Assembly (NCBI GenBank): GCA_000531095.1
Contig: HG799467.1
Coordinates: forward strand, 62,001-126,000
Source: Gemmata massiliana
GTDB lineage: Bacteria > Planctomycetota > Planctomycetia > Gemmatales > Gemmataceae
Direction: 5' to 3'
DNA length: 64,000 bases
Shown here: positions 50,541-59,888 of the stretch, piece by piece
Layout: the number at the start of each line of letters is the position of its first letter
How positions within the stretch are numbered: the stretch's first letter is position 1
Translations under genes and position numbers: made by a program
Notes under the pieces: model-generated
Database searches by the model: none
The model's input: the letters and a program-made list of their open reading frames with translations, nothing else
What the model was told of the DNA's origin: nothing

Positions 50541-51284
50541 ATGATCCGAATCGACAACGTCACGAAGCTCTACGGCCCGAAGGTCGCGGTGCGAGACCTC
50601 AACTTGCACGTCCCCGCGGGCGAACTGTTCGCCTTCCTCGGGCCGAATGGGGCCGGGAAGACGACCACCATCAAGATGCTCTGCGGACTGCTCCACCCCA
50701 CAACGGGGAGCGTCAGCATCGGCGGGTTCGATGTGCGTGCGCAGGGCGATCACGCCCGGGCGCTTGTCAGTTACGTGCCCGATCAGCCGTTCCTTTATGA
50801 GAAACTGACCGGGCGCGAGTTCCTCCAGTTCACGGCCGATCTCTACGCGATGCCGGCCTCTCGCACAGCCGACAAGATCGAAGAGGTGATCGACCTCTTC
50901 CACCTCGACGAGTTCGTAGACGACCTCACCGAGCGCTACTCGCACGGCATGCGCCAGCGCACCGTGTTCGCCGCCGCGCTCGTTCACGAGCCGAAACTGT
51001 TGATCGCCGACGAGCCGACGGTGGGGCTCGACCCGAAAAGTATTCGCGAACTCAAAGTGCTGCTCCGCAAGCTCGCGGCCGGGGGAATGACGGTGTTCCT
51101 CAGTACGCACACGCTGGACATCGCCCAGGAACTCGCCGACCGCATCGGGATCTTGGACCGCGGTCAGCTCCTCGGGTGCGGTACCATGACCGACTTGCGC
51201 AAGCAGGCGAACCAGGACGGCAGCCTGGAAGACTTGTTCATGAAGATCACCGAAGAAACTCCGGCTGAAGCCGCGACGGTCTGA
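50541..51284 (+). CDS. ABC transporter ATP-binding protein
   Basis: 247 aa. Walker A GPNGAGKTTTIKML, signature YSHGMRQRTVFAAAL, Walker B LLIADEPTVGLD and the switch His in LSTHTLDIAQELADR. The layout fits the DrrA/CcmA-type exporter group. I start at the ATG at 50541; five codons upstream exist in frame. The matching permease is at 52208-53923, but a small gene and a repeat-containing gap lie in between, so the pair is not contiguous. Confidence 0.92.
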   Translation: MIRIDNVTKLYGPKVAVRDLNLHVPAGELFAFLGPNGAGKTTTIKMLCGLLHPTTGSVSIGGFDVRAQGDHARALVSYVPDQPFLYEKLTGREFLQFTADLYAMPASRTADKIEEVIDLFHLDEFVDDLTERYSHGMRQRTVFAAALVHEPKLLIADEPTVGLDPKSIRELKVLLRKLAAGGMTVFLSTHTLDIAQELADRIGILDRGQLLGCGTMTDLRKQANQDGSLEDLFMKITEETPAEAATV

Positions 51285-51326
51285 GTTCTGTTCGCACTGC
51301 GAAATGTGCCGCCGCGAAGGTGTCTC

Positions 51327-51860
51327 ATGCCCGTACCGCCGCGCTTGCGTCCGCCGACGCCATCGGTCGAGGAGTTCCGCGAGTACGTCGCGCTGTGCCA
51401 CCGGATCGAGGACGCGACTTCCGACGAGCTGGCCCCGCTCCTCGGTCGGTGGAACGCACGAGCGGGGGGGCCGTACACGCAGTCCGATTTTCGGTCGTAT
51501 TACAAGTCGATGGACGTTGAGACGTTCGTTGGTGGAATGCTGCTCGGTGCCCCGGCGTTTGTGCCTGATTTGACATACGCGGAGTTGCACCAAGTGCTGC
51601 AATCGGTGACGGATCAGGAGTTGTCCGAAGCGGTCGCGATGTACTACCTGAACTGGCTGGAAACCAATCTGCCGAACGCGAACGTGTCCGATTTGCTCTA
51701 CTGGCCTAATCACTGGTTCAACAACGAATCACTGCTCCACGTTGAACTGACCACGGACCAGATACTCGCCTACGCGATTGCGAAATCGGGGCGGCTGTTC
51801 CCTGATGCGCCGACCGGCACTTCGATGCCGTACCCGATTCCTGGCCCCGATAGCTCTTGA
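51327..51860 (+). CDS. Unknown protein inserted between ABC ATPase and permease (177 aa)
   Basis: Starts MPVPPRLRPPTPSVEEFREY at the ATG at 51327, 42 bases past the ATPase stop. The sequence is mixed and soluble (LTYAELHQVLQSVTDQELSE) with a Pro/Gly/Ser tail. I recognise no domain. It splits the exporter's ATPase from its permease and is followed by a repeat-containing gap of 350 bases, suggesting a later insertion. Confidence 0.6.
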   Translation: MPVPPRLRPPTPSVEEFREYVALCHRIEDATSDELAPLLGRWNARAGGPYTQSDFRSYYKSMDVETFVGGMLLGAPAFVPDLTYAELHQVLQSVTDQELSEAVAMYYLNWLETNLPNANVSDLLYWPNHWFNNESLLHVELTTDQILAYAIAKSGRLFPDAPTGTSMPYPIPGPDSS

Positions 51861-52207
51861 TGGGAATGATCTGTTGCTTTTCTTGTTCACTAGTATACAA
51901 TTGATTAATTTCTGGTCTGTTGGAGCGGCGTTTGGGCGAACGACCGGTGTGAGCCGGCTGGTAAACGGAGAGCAATAACCCCTTGTTTGAGGGCGATATT
52001 GATTGTGGTTGTTAGCAGTCGTTCGCCAAAAATGGATGTTTTGAATCGGGTTGTTAGCAGATGTTAGCCTGTTTCGAGTGGTTCGAGGCGATGGTTTAGT
52101 GCCAAGTGGTTGTCAAATTAGTGGTTGCGGCGACGGTGCCGGGTCGAACGTCCGGAAATGTTAGCATTTGTTAGTCTCGCTGGCCGGAACGCTGTGGGGA
52201 GTCGAAC
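51861..52207. other. Intergenic gap, locally AT-rich at its start, with triple repeat
   Basis: About 350 bases between the unknown gene and the permease. The first 100 bases look richer in A and T than the surroundings (TAGTATACAATTGATTAATT). The second half carries the 17-bp repeat triplet described separately. I see no gene. The sequence looks foreign in composition. Confidence 0.6.
52011..52176. repeat. Three 17-bp direct repeats upstream of the permease
   Basis: Copies at 52011-52027 (GTTAGCAGTCGTTCGCC), 52053-52069 (GTTAGCAGATGTTAGCC) and 52160-52176 (GTTAGCATTTGTTAGTC). Consensus GTTAGCANNNGTTAGYC, two GTTAGC half-sites one helical turn apart. The last copy ends 31 bases before the permease start, so operator function is plausible. 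Confidence 0.65.
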
Positions 52208-53923
52208 ATGGGTGCGGAAGTTCCCGCGGTCGCCGATCAGGGCGCGCTGTTTCGGCGCCTTCGCGCACAACTGTTTCGCAACGGTTTGCGCGTTGCCCTC
52301 GAGAACGGTCGCGTGCGGCTGTTCACCATGATCGCCACGAGCGGGGTGGTGGCCGCGTTCACGTTCGCGGTGAGCCTGTACCTGTTCAACCAGCTCGCGG
52401 TCAACAACATCCCGTTCAAGGGGGCCATCGTCGAAGCACTCTTCGACCTGCTGTTCTTCACGCTCGGTACGATGCTCATTTTCTCGACCGGGATCATCCT
52501 CTACGCGAGCCTGTACACCAGCCCGGAAGCGCGGTTCCTGCTCTGTTCGCCGGCCCGCGCGGACCAGATCTTCGCGACGAAATTTCAGGCCGCGGTGACG
52601 TTCAGTTCGTGGGGGTTCGTGGTGCTCGGGATGCCGGTCTTCGTGGCCTACGGCATCATGTCGAGCGTACCGTGGTACTTCTACCCGCTCTTGCCCGCGT
52701 ACTTGTTCGGTTACGTGCTCCTGCCCGGCTCCATATCAGCCGCGGTGTGCTTGTTGCTTGTGCGGTACATGCCCCGGAACCGCAAACAGTTCTTCGCGCT
52801 CGTCGCCCTCGTTTTCGCGCTCGCGCTCGTGGTGTGGGGGTACCGGGTGGTGCTGAGTTTGAGGAAGTCGCTCGTCACGAGCGGCCGGGAACTGGATGAC
52901 CTGATCGGGCAGTTCAGCCTGTTGCGGAGCAGCTTTTCGCCGAGCCACTGGATGACGAGCGGGCTGATGGCCGCGGCCCGCGGGAACGTGAGTGGGGCGC
53001 TCGTCCCGCTCGCGCAGGTCTGGAGCAACGGGCTTCTGCTCTTCGTGTTCGCGGCGTGGGTCGCGCGGCGCGTTTACCGCACCGGGTACGATCGCATTTC
53101 GGCGTTCGGGCGCGGGAAGAAGATTTACGGTACCAGCCCGCTCGACCGGGTGATGGAACTGCTCGTGTGGTACTTCGACAAACGGACCCGCGTGCTCGTG
53201 GTGAAGGACTTCCGCACGTTCCGGCGCGACCCGACGCAGTGGGCCGTGCTCGCCATTTTCGCGGTGCTCATGCTGATCGGGGCGAGCAACTTCCGCCAGT
53301 ATTACTCCGCCGATATCGGGATCATGGACAAGTACGCGATCAGCCTCATGAACCTCTGCGGGACCGCGATTCTGATGTGTGCCGGCTTGAGCCGGTTCAT
53401 CTTCCCATTGATCTCATTGGAGGGGCGGAAGTTCTGGATTCTGGGGCTCACGCCGGTCAGTCGCGATCAGATCCTGTGGGGGAAGTTCGCGTTCGCCGCG
53501 ACCGGGGCACTGATCGTGGCCGAGACGCTCATTCTGGTGAGCGACTTACTACTCACACTCCCCGCAGAGGCGCTATTGCTGCACGCGGTTGCGGTCGCGG
53601 TGGTGGCAATCGGCCTGAGTGCGCTGAACGTGGGGTTGGGCGCCTACCTGCCGACGTTCCGCGAAACGGACCCGTCGAAGATCGTGGTCGGGTTCGGCGG
53701 CACCGTGAACATGGTGGTGGGGTTGGCGTTCCTCGTCACAGTAATCGGTGTGATGGTGGTCCCGTTCCACGTCACTCAACTCGCGAAGGGTGCGACCGGG
53801 GGCGCGGCGAAAATCAACCCGTGGGTGTTCGTGGGCATCCCGATCGGGTTGATTATTGGTGTGCTCGCGACCGTGTTACCGCTGCGTTACGGGGCACGGT
53901 CGTTGCGTGAAATGGAGTTCTGA
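52208..53923 (+). CDS. ABC exporter permease (571 aa)
   Basis: About a dozen transmembrane segments (VVAAFTFAVSLYLFNQLAV, ALFDLLFFTLGTMLIFSTGI, ALVALVFALALVVWGYRVVL and others) with two conserved cytosolic stretches (YTSPEARFLLCSPARADQIF, PVSRDQILWGKF) like the ABC-2-type permeases that pair with CcmA/DrrA ATPases. Two repeated halves suggest a pseudo-dimeric exporter. The cognate ATPase is at 50541-51284. Start ATG at 52208. Confidence 0.8.
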   Translation: MGAEVPAVADQGALFRRLRAQLFRNGLRVALENGRVRLFTMIATSGVVAAFTFAVSLYLFNQLAVNNIPFKGAIVEALFDLLFFTLGTMLIFSTGIILYASLYTSPEARFLLCSPARADQIFATKFQAAVTFSSWGFVVLGMPVFVAYGIMSSVPWYFYPLLPAYLFGYVLLPGSISAAVCLLLVRYMPRNRKQFFALVALVFALALVVWGYRVVLSLRKSLVTSGRELDDLIGQFSLLRSSFSPSHWMTSGLMAAARGNVSGALVPLAQVWSNGLLLFVFAAWVARRVYRTGYDRISAFGRGKKIYGTSPLDRVMELLVWYFDKRTRVLVVKDFRTFRRDPTQWAVLAIFAVLMLIGASNFRQYYSADIGIMDKYAISLMNLCGTAILMCAGLSRFIFPLISLEGRKFWILGLTPVSRDQILWGKFAFAATGALIVAETLILVSDLLLTLPAEALLLHAVAVAVVAIGLSALNVGLGAYLPTFRETDPSKIVVGFGGTVNMVVGLAFLVTVIGVMVVPFHVTQLAKGATGGAAKINPWVFVGIPIGLIIGVLATVLPLRYGARSLREMEF

Positions 53924-53947
53924 TCGCTGGAGCGCCCGATGATCGGA

Positions 53948-54469
53948 TCAGGCTTTGGGCCGGAACGCTTTCACCACGGCCTCGTTCGTAGTCAGGAACG
54001 GTCCGCCGATCAGGTCGATGCAGTAGGGGATCGCGGGCATCACTGCGAGCAGGCACTCGCGGATCGCGGACGGCTTGCCGGGAAGGTTCACGATGAGCGT
54101 TTTACCACGAATTCCAGCCGTTTGACGCGACAGGATCGCGGTGGGTACGGACTTCAGCGAGACCTGGCGCATGAGTTCGCCGAACCCCGGCAGGATCTTT
54201 TCGCACACGGCCTCGGTCGCTTCGGGTGTCACGTCGCGCTTGGCGGGTCCGGTGCCGCCGGTGGTAACGATGAGGCCGCACCCCTCGTCGTCGCTCATGG
54301 CTTTGAGGGTCGCTTCGATGTGCTCCTGCTCGTCCGGGATCACCAGCGCATGCGGCTGCCACTCGCACGTGAGGAACTCGGTCAGGCACTCGCGGATCGC
54401 CGGTCCGCCGCGGTCTTCGTACACGCCGTGACTGGCCCGATCGGAAACGGTGAGGATGCCGATGCGCAT
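53948..54469 (-). CDS. mog: MoaB/Mog molybdopterin adenylyltransferase-type protein
   Basis: 173 aa. Starts MRIGILTVSDRASHGVYEDR at the ATG at 54469; the frame extends further upstream (a shadow). The MoaB/MogA signature TTGGTGPAKRDVTPEATEAV with DDEGCGLIVTTGGTG is clear, and LLAVMPAIPYCIDLIGG closes the protein. It adenylates molybdopterin before metal insertion. No other molybdenum-cofactor genes are in the window. Confidence 0.85.
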   Translation of the reverse strand: MRIGILTVSDRASHGVYEDRGGPAIRECLTEFLTCEWQPHALVIPDEQEHIEATLKAMSDDEGCGLIVTTGGTGPAKRDVTPEATEAVCEKILPGFGELMRQVSLKSVPTAILSRQTAGIRGKTLIVNLPGKPSAIRECLLAVMPAIPYCIDLIGGPFLTTNEAVVKAFRPKA

Positions 54470-54599
54470 AGGAGAGGTCGGGTCGGGATTCGGGGAAAGA
54501 ACCGCGTGAGCGATCGCACGCCGTGTAGTATAACCGCCCGGTGTCCCGAGACTCGCACTCTCGCGCCCCGAATTTCCATCCCGAACCCGAATCTTCATC

Positions 54600-55808
54600 A
54601 TGCGCACCTGGTCCTTCTCCTCCGCCGGCGCACTGTTCTTCGGCCGGAACGCGGTCCGCATCCACCTCCGCGAAGCGTGCGAGCGGCTCGGCGCGAAGCG
54701 CGCGTTCATCGTGACGGACCCTGTTTTGGTGAAGGTGGGCTTGCTCGCACAAACGACCGAGCCGCTCACCGCGGGGAACGTGGCGTTCGCGCACTTCGAC
54801 AAGATCACGCCGGAACCGGGCGTGGAACTCGTGCGCGAGTGCGTCGCAGCAGCGCGGGCCTTCGATCCCGATGTTGTCATTGGTTTGGGCGGGGGGAGCA
54901 ACATCGATACGGCGAAACTCGTGTCGATGATCCTGGCCCACGGCGGCGACCCGCTCGATTACACGGGGGATTGTCGCGTACCGGGGCCGGTCAAGCCGCT
55001 CATCTGTATTCCGACCACCGCAGGGACCGGGTCGGAAGTCTCCGCGGCGGCCGTGTTTACTGATACCGCGAACCACATCAAGGTGAGCTGCCTCAGCCCG
55101 TTCCTGCGGCCCGCGTTCGCGATCGTCGATCCGCTGTTCACCGTGAGTTGCCCGCCGAAGGTGACCGCGGACTCCGGTATCGACGCCCTCACGCACGCGA
55201 TCGAGGGGTTCTGCGCCGTTCACAACGATGAGTTCCCGCTGCCGAGCGGTGAGAAGACCGTTTATCAGGGCAAGAACCCGATGGCGGACTCAATGGCGCG
55301 TGAGACGTTTCGACTCGTCGGGACGCATTTGAGGCGCGCGGTGAAGGACGGGAACGATCTTGAAGCACGCGACGGCATGGCGCTGGCCGCAACTCTCGGT
55401 GGGCTCGCGTTCTCGAACGCGGGCGTCGCTCTCGTTCACGCGATGGAGTACCCGGTCGGCGGAGCGGTTCACGTTTCGCACGGAGCCGGGAACGGGCTGC
55501 TGCTGCCGTTCGTAATGCGCTTCAACCTGGAAAAGCGTGTGCGCGAAACGGCTGAAATCGGTCGCGCTTTGCTGGGTGAAACTGGCACGACTTCGGACGA
55601 GGTACTCGCCGAAAAAACGATCTCTGCGATCGAGCAACTTCGTGCAGACATTGGTATTCCGCTGCGCCTGCGTGACATTGGCGTGACCGAAGCCATGCTG
55701 CCCGGGTTCGCGTCGAAGGCGTTCGCCATCAAGCGGCTGATGCGCGTGAACCCGCGGATGCCGCAGAGCGAGGACGATATTCTCGGCATCTACCGGGCTG
55801 CGTTCTAA
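54600..55808 (+). CDS. Iron-containing alcohol dehydrogenase
   Basis: 402 aa. Group III (Fe-ADH) family: NAD(P)-binding GLGGGSNIDTAKLVS, PTTAGTGSEVSAAAV, and the metal ligands in DSGIDALTHAIEGF (D, H), ALVHAMEYPVGGAVH and HVSHGAGNGLLLPF (H). The group includes lactaldehyde reductases, butanol dehydrogenases and others; substrate unknown. Start ATG at 54600, divergent from mog. Confidence 0.87.
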   Translation: MRTWSFSSAGALFFGRNAVRIHLREACERLGAKRAFIVTDPVLVKVGLLAQTTEPLTAGNVAFAHFDKITPEPGVELVRECVAAARAFDPDVVIGLGGGSNIDTAKLVSMILAHGGDPLDYTGDCRVPGPVKPLICIPTTAGTGSEVSAAAVFTDTANHIKVSCLSPFLRPAFAIVDPLFTVSCPPKVTADSGIDALTHAIEGFCAVHNDEFPLPSGEKTVYQGKNPMADSMARETFRLVGTHLRRAVKDGNDLEARDGMALAATLGGLAFSNAGVALVHAMEYPVGGAVHVSHGAGNGLLLPFVMRFNLEKRVRETAEIGRALLGETGTTSDEVLAEKTISAIEQLRADIGIPLRLRDIGVTEAMLPGFASKAFAIKRLMRVNPRMPQSEDDILGIYRAAF

Positions 55809-55816
55809 GCTACCGC

Positions 55817-57463
55817 ATGAACACTCGCGGCCTGTTTGCAATTACTGTTTGTGTCGCGCTTGTGGCGTGGTTTTGGAGCCGCGGCGAGCGTTTCATGGCT
55901 GCGAACGGACCAACGTTTGATGAACCGGCCCACCTCGCGGCCGGTTATTCGTATTGGGTGACGGGCAGCGTTCGGCTCAACCGCGAGCACCCGCCGTTCT
56001 TGAAAATGCTCTGGGCCGCGCCACTCGTGTTCGGTGCGAACCCGCCGTACCCGTATGACGTTGCGGGTGAAACCAACAACGATCACTGGCACGTCGGGAA
56101 CGCCTTCCTCTTCCAATCGGGGCGGGCACCGAACGAACTGCTGACACCGGCGCGCCGCGTCAATCTGGCACTGGGTGTGTGTGTGGTTCTGTTGGCGGGG
56201 TGGTGGGCGTTTCGACTGTGGGGGTCGTGTCTCGCGGGCGCCGGAGCGGTGGGATTCGCGGTGTGTGACCCAAATTTACTCGCGCTCTCGTGTGTCCTCT
56301 CCACCGACGTTGGGCTGACGTTGTTTACGCTGCTCGCGTGCTACTTCGTGTGGGAGTACGCGGCCGCACCGTCGCGCGGGTTGCTAGTTGGTGCGGGCGT
56401 GGCTCTGGGGCTCGCACTCGGGGCGAAGTTCTCGGCACTGGCGGTCGTTCTGGGGCTCGGTGCGGCCGGGGCGGTGTTCGTGCTCAGGGGCGGAAGGCTC
56501 GCCTTACCGAACGCTCCGCCCGACGCCCCCCGTGGGCGCGCGCTTATTGAGTTCGCGTTCCGGTTGGGGCTGATCGCGCTCGTGACGCTCGCCGCGACTT
56601 ACGGCTTCGTCCACTTCGACCAGTGGGGGCGCGGACTGAAGTTTCAGCTTACGCGCGCCGCGCACGGTGGCGGGGTGATGTACCTCAACGGCGAACTCTC
56701 GCGCGCCGGTTGGTACCACTATTTCTTGGTTCTTCTGCCCCTGAAGCTGCCGCTCGGGTTACTCACGGGTGTGCTGCTCGTGGGCATTACGGGCCGGTTG
56801 ACTCGCGCACCACGAAGCGCGCTCCTGCTCGTACCCGCGGTCGTATTCTTCGCCCTCGCATCGTACTCACGGGTCGATCTCGGTATTCGTGTCGTGTTGC
56901 CCGTTCTGCCGTTCTTGTACCTCATTGCGGCGGGACTGGCGGGCGGGGCTTGTGGCCGTGTCGCGGGCCGAGTTCTGTTTGCACTTTGCTTGGTGTGTGC
57001 GGGTGTTTCGGCCGCGCGAAGTGACCCGTACCCGATCGCGTATTTCAACGAATTGGCCGGTGGGCCGCGCGGCGGGCTTCGTTTCGCCGCGGATTCCAAC
57101 GCGGATTGGGGGCAGGGGCTCCCCGCGTTGAAGGCGTACCTCGACGCACACGCACCGGACGTGATCTACCTCTCGTACTTCGGCACCGACCGACCCGAAG
57201 CCTACGGCATGCGCTATCAACCGTTACCGGCATACGGGCGCGTAGGTGTCCCGGGTGGTGAACTCGTTCCCGCGGACGCGCCGCGCCAGGTCGTTGTCGT
57301 GAGCGCGAATAACTTGCTCGGCATTTACTTGAACGATCCGGACACGTTTGCCTGGTTGCGCGCGCGCGCGCCGACGGCTATTCTCGGTGGCAGCTTGTAC
57401 GTTTTTGATCTCACCGGCGACGCCGCGGCCGTCCGACGTGTGCGCGCGATCTCGGCGAAGTGA
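55817..57463 (+). CDS. GT39-like membrane glycosyltransferase
   Basis: 548 aa, many transmembrane helices, with the N-terminal acidic motif PTFDEPAHLAAGYSY and a short motif LNREHPPFLKMLWA, characteristic of PMT/GT-C enzymes that transfer from a polyprenyl-phosphate sugar. A C-terminal soluble domain contains LRFAADSNADWGQGLPALKA and a Tyr/Gly-rich strand region. Starts 8 bases after the alcohol dehydrogenase stop and is followed by another membrane transferase (GT87-like). Confidence 0.78.
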   Translation: MNTRGLFAITVCVALVAWFWSRGERFMAANGPTFDEPAHLAAGYSYWVTGSVRLNREHPPFLKMLWAAPLVFGANPPYPYDVAGETNNDHWHVGNAFLFQSGRAPNELLTPARRVNLALGVCVVLLAGWWAFRLWGSCLAGAGAVGFAVCDPNLLALSCVLSTDVGLTLFTLLACYFVWEYAAAPSRGLLVGAGVALGLALGAKFSALAVVLGLGAAGAVFVLRGGRLALPNAPPDAPRGRALIEFAFRLGLIALVTLAATYGFVHFDQWGRGLKFQLTRAAHGGGVMYLNGELSRAGWYHYFLVLLPLKLPLGLLTGVLLVGITGRLTRAPRSALLLVPAVVFFALASYSRVDLGIRVVLPVLPFLYLIAAGLAGGACGRVAGRVLFALCLVCAGVSAARSDPYPIAYFNELAGGPRGGLRFAADSNADWGQGLPALKAYLDAHAPDVIYLSYFGTDRPEAYGMRYQPLPAYGRVGVPGGELVPADAPRQVVVVSANNLLGIYLNDPDTFAWLRARAPTAILGGSLYVFDLTGDAAAVRRVRAISAK

Positions 57464-57525
57464 CGCGATCGCGGTAGCCCCGGTGGGGGGCAAGGAACAA
57501 CCATCAGGATCCGCTCGACCGAACT

Positions 57526-58669
57526 ATGTCACCACGCTTTCGTTCGGCATTTGTGTTGCTCGTGGGTGGAGTTGTGCTCGTGTTCGTTGCGGACGGACTC
57601 GTGCGCACGCCCGGGCTCCTCGTACCGCGCGACTTTCTTGAGTACTGGTCCGCCGGGCGCGTAAACCTGCGCGGTGGGAACCCGTACCACCCTTCCGAAC
57701 TATTCGCTGAGCAGAAGCGCGCCGATCCGACCCGCGCTGACGCGGTAATGATGTGGAACCCGCCCTCTGCACTCGCCTTGTACATGCCCCTCGGCGCTTG
57801 CGCGCCGCGGTGGGCCATGCTCCTGTGGATCGGGTTGCAACTGGCTGCTGTGTTCGTCGCTTGTGATCTGTTGTGGCGCGCGTACTGCCCGGTTCACCGC
57901 TGGTTCGCGGCGCTCGTGGCGCTCTCCTTCGTGGGGACGTGGTGGCTGGTCAGTTACGGTCAAAATACGGGGCTTCTTCTGCTGGGATTGGCCGGTTTCG
58001 TGCACTTCACGAAAAACGAGCGGCCGCTCGCGGCCGGTGCGTGTGCCGCACTCACCGCGCTCAAACCGCACCTGCTCGCGGTGTTCGGCGTGCTGCTCGT
58101 GACTGACGTGCTTACCCGACGCGGGCGCGCGACGCTCGGCGCCGGGTGTGCAGTGCTCGTGCTCGCCCTAGGGATCGCGCTGGTGGCGAACCCGCGCGTC
58201 GTTTCGCAGTTTATCGCGGCCGTGCGAACTCCGGAAGAGGGGGCTGTTCCGCTATCGGAATGGGCGCTACCAGTTCCGGCCTACTGGCTGCGGATGTGGC
58301 TCGCCCCGGGCCACTTCTGGGTTCAATTTGTGCCCTGCGTGGTTGCGTGTGCCGGGTTTCTGGGATACCGAGTGTACAAGGGAAACACGTGGGCTTGGAC
58401 GCACGCGCTGCCGCTAATCTGCGCCGTATCGGTTCTCGCAACGCCTTACGGTGGCTGGCTCTTCGACCTTCCGATACTACTCTTGCCCGTACTCTGGGTG
58501 ACGGCTCGGTTTGTTCGGAACGGCAACGTGGCTTCCCGCAGTTGCGATCGCGTGGTGGCAGGCCGCGATTACCGTCACTACATACGCGGTTCCCGGCGGA
58601 TTGCACGGATACTGGTGGGTCGCGCCAGCCGTGCTGGTAACGTGCCTTTGGGGGCGTGCAAAGTGTTAG
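57526..58669 (+). CDS. GT87 (DUF2029)-like membrane glycosyltransferase with C-terminal frameshift
   Basis: ATG at 57526. N-terminal transmembrane helix (AFVLLVGGVVLVFVADGL) and RDFLEYWSAGRVNLRGGNPY, the GT87-type motif with the catalytic Asp, then MMWNPPSALALYMPLGA. The frame continues to 58761, but past about 58530 it becomes basic and non-hydrophobic (RDYRHYIRGSRRIARILVGR). In the +1 frame the text is WLPAVAIAWWQAAITVTT and VLVTCLWGRAKC, a clear membrane segment that stops at 58667-58669. A single-base indel between 58502 and 58532 therefore explains the gene; the feature end given is the ancestral stop. Confidence 0.7.
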
Positions 58670-58786
58670 GGAAATCAGAAGGGAGAAGAGGGTACGAACA
58701 ACTAGGGCAACTGGTTCTGGGACGATTCTGGGCGGTAAAAAAAACACAGCGAACATTGTAACTCGCTGCGGGCTTGAGATTATGAG

Positions 58787-58860
58787 TACACCCGAGAGGA
58801 TTTGAACCTCTAACCCTCGGTTCCGAAGACCGATGCTCTATCCAGTTGAGCTACGGGTGC
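58787..58860 (-). tRNA. tRNA-Arg (anticodon UCG)
   Basis: 74 nt on the minus strand. Acceptor GCACCCG/CGGGTGT (G1-U72 wobble), D-arm GCTC...GAGC with AACTGGATA, anticodon stem TCGGT/ACCGA with loop CTTCGGA giving UCG, T-arm AGAGG-TTCAAAT-CCTCT. No encoded CCA. It reads CGA arginine codons. Follows the glycosyltransferase gene on the other strand. Confidence 0.93.
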
Positions 58861-59179
58861 AAATACTTTCTTTTCAGTCACTTATGAGCTTTTCGTTTCA
58901 CTCGCTTCACTTCGTTTGACACCAGTTGTGACCCCCAGTATCTTCGCAAATGACCAAGAGTGCGAGTAACACCCGTGGCCGAGTTACAACGGCTGCTCTC
59001 GATGAACAGCCGACAGGTTCATCGACGATTCTATCGCGCACACGTCCGCGAACAAGCCGAACAAAACCCGGGGCATTGCGGAGGTCACGTCGCGGTCGGC
59101 GCGGGCGCTTGCGTTAATTCCGCTACGGGGTAGGAAGTGCTGAAACTGTCATTGACGTAACTTCAGGGCAGGATGAGGT
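58861..59179. other. Intergenic region without a visible gene
   Basis: Between tRNA-Arg and the decayed transposase. No open frame with protein-like composition, no strong hairpin and no repeat that I could define beyond short runs. Presumably the boundary of the mobile-element debris at 59180. Confidence 0.5.
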
Positions 59180-59760
59180 ATGGCGCTCCCGCGATTCGTG
59201 CCCGAAGAACGCCAAGAGCTCCACGACCTTGCAGCTCAGTGGCCCCAAATTGTTTCCAAACGGACATTCGGGAACGGTGGACCAGGTCTTAATGTCGACT
59301 TCCGACCCTTGCAGCAGATCGCTACCACCGCCACGCAAGGGCCGACCGAAGGAACCTTCCACCTCCCGTCCCAGCAACAAGCCCAACGGCTCACTAGCGA
59401 ACTGCCTTGTGGGACTGTGCAGTGTCGAGCGAGTGGCTCGCTGCCCCGACAGTCGCCGGGATTTTTCCCCCGCGAACGGTACTGGGGTTGGATGAACACG
59501 GTTGTAGCTCCTCTGTCCGCGAGCGAATCGGCACCGCGACCGCACGGTTCTCCTCGTTCAGCGGTGCCACCAACGCGGTTCGCATGGCAAACACTGTCGT
59601 CAGCGAGAGCCTGGTCGGGCGGCTCGCACATTGAGGTCGGAGCGGAACTCGTTGAGCGGCGCGACCGGAAGGTGGTCTCACGTCGCCGCCGGGAGTTGTC
59701 GGCTCGCGTGGCGGTGATCCCCGACGCTGTGGCACTCGGTGGCACGGCGTCGGGCGTTCA
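59180..59760 (+). pseudogene. Decayed ISKra4-like transposase
   Basis: The plus frame opens MALPRFVPEERQELHDLAAQ, then FGNGGPGLNVDFRPLQQIAT and GPTEGTFHLP, the N-terminal region of ISKra4/UPF0236-type transposases. Further on the match continues in another frame: VLGLDEHGCSSSVRERIGTA and VVSESLVGRLAH, then VGAELVERRDRKVVSRRR in the first frame again. Several frameshifts are therefore present, and the catalytic region and 3' part are missing. Non-functional. Confidence 0.62.
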
Positions 59761-59806
59761 CGCGGCCCAGAACAAGGATTCAAAGCGAATTAGCTGCGTT
59801 GGCCCT

Positions 59807-59825
59807 GGGGTGGGGGTTAGGTTCT
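59807..59825. repeat. C-rich palindromic intergenic repeat, half copy
   Basis: GGGTGGGGGTTAGGTTC matches the right half of the repeat at 50428-50476. It lies just past the ISKra4-like remnant and upstream of the SDR gene at 59889. Only half of the palindrome is present. Confidence 0.5.
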
Positions 59826-59888
59826 TTCTCCGTGCTCCCATAGGCTTGTCTACGCGGTTCTCTTCACACGCACGTTACAGGAGCATCC

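Noticed and set aside
52168-52899. 243-codon plus-strand frame starting in the intergenic gap
   Set aside because: It runs out of frame through the ABC permease, whose transmembrane pattern is unambiguous.
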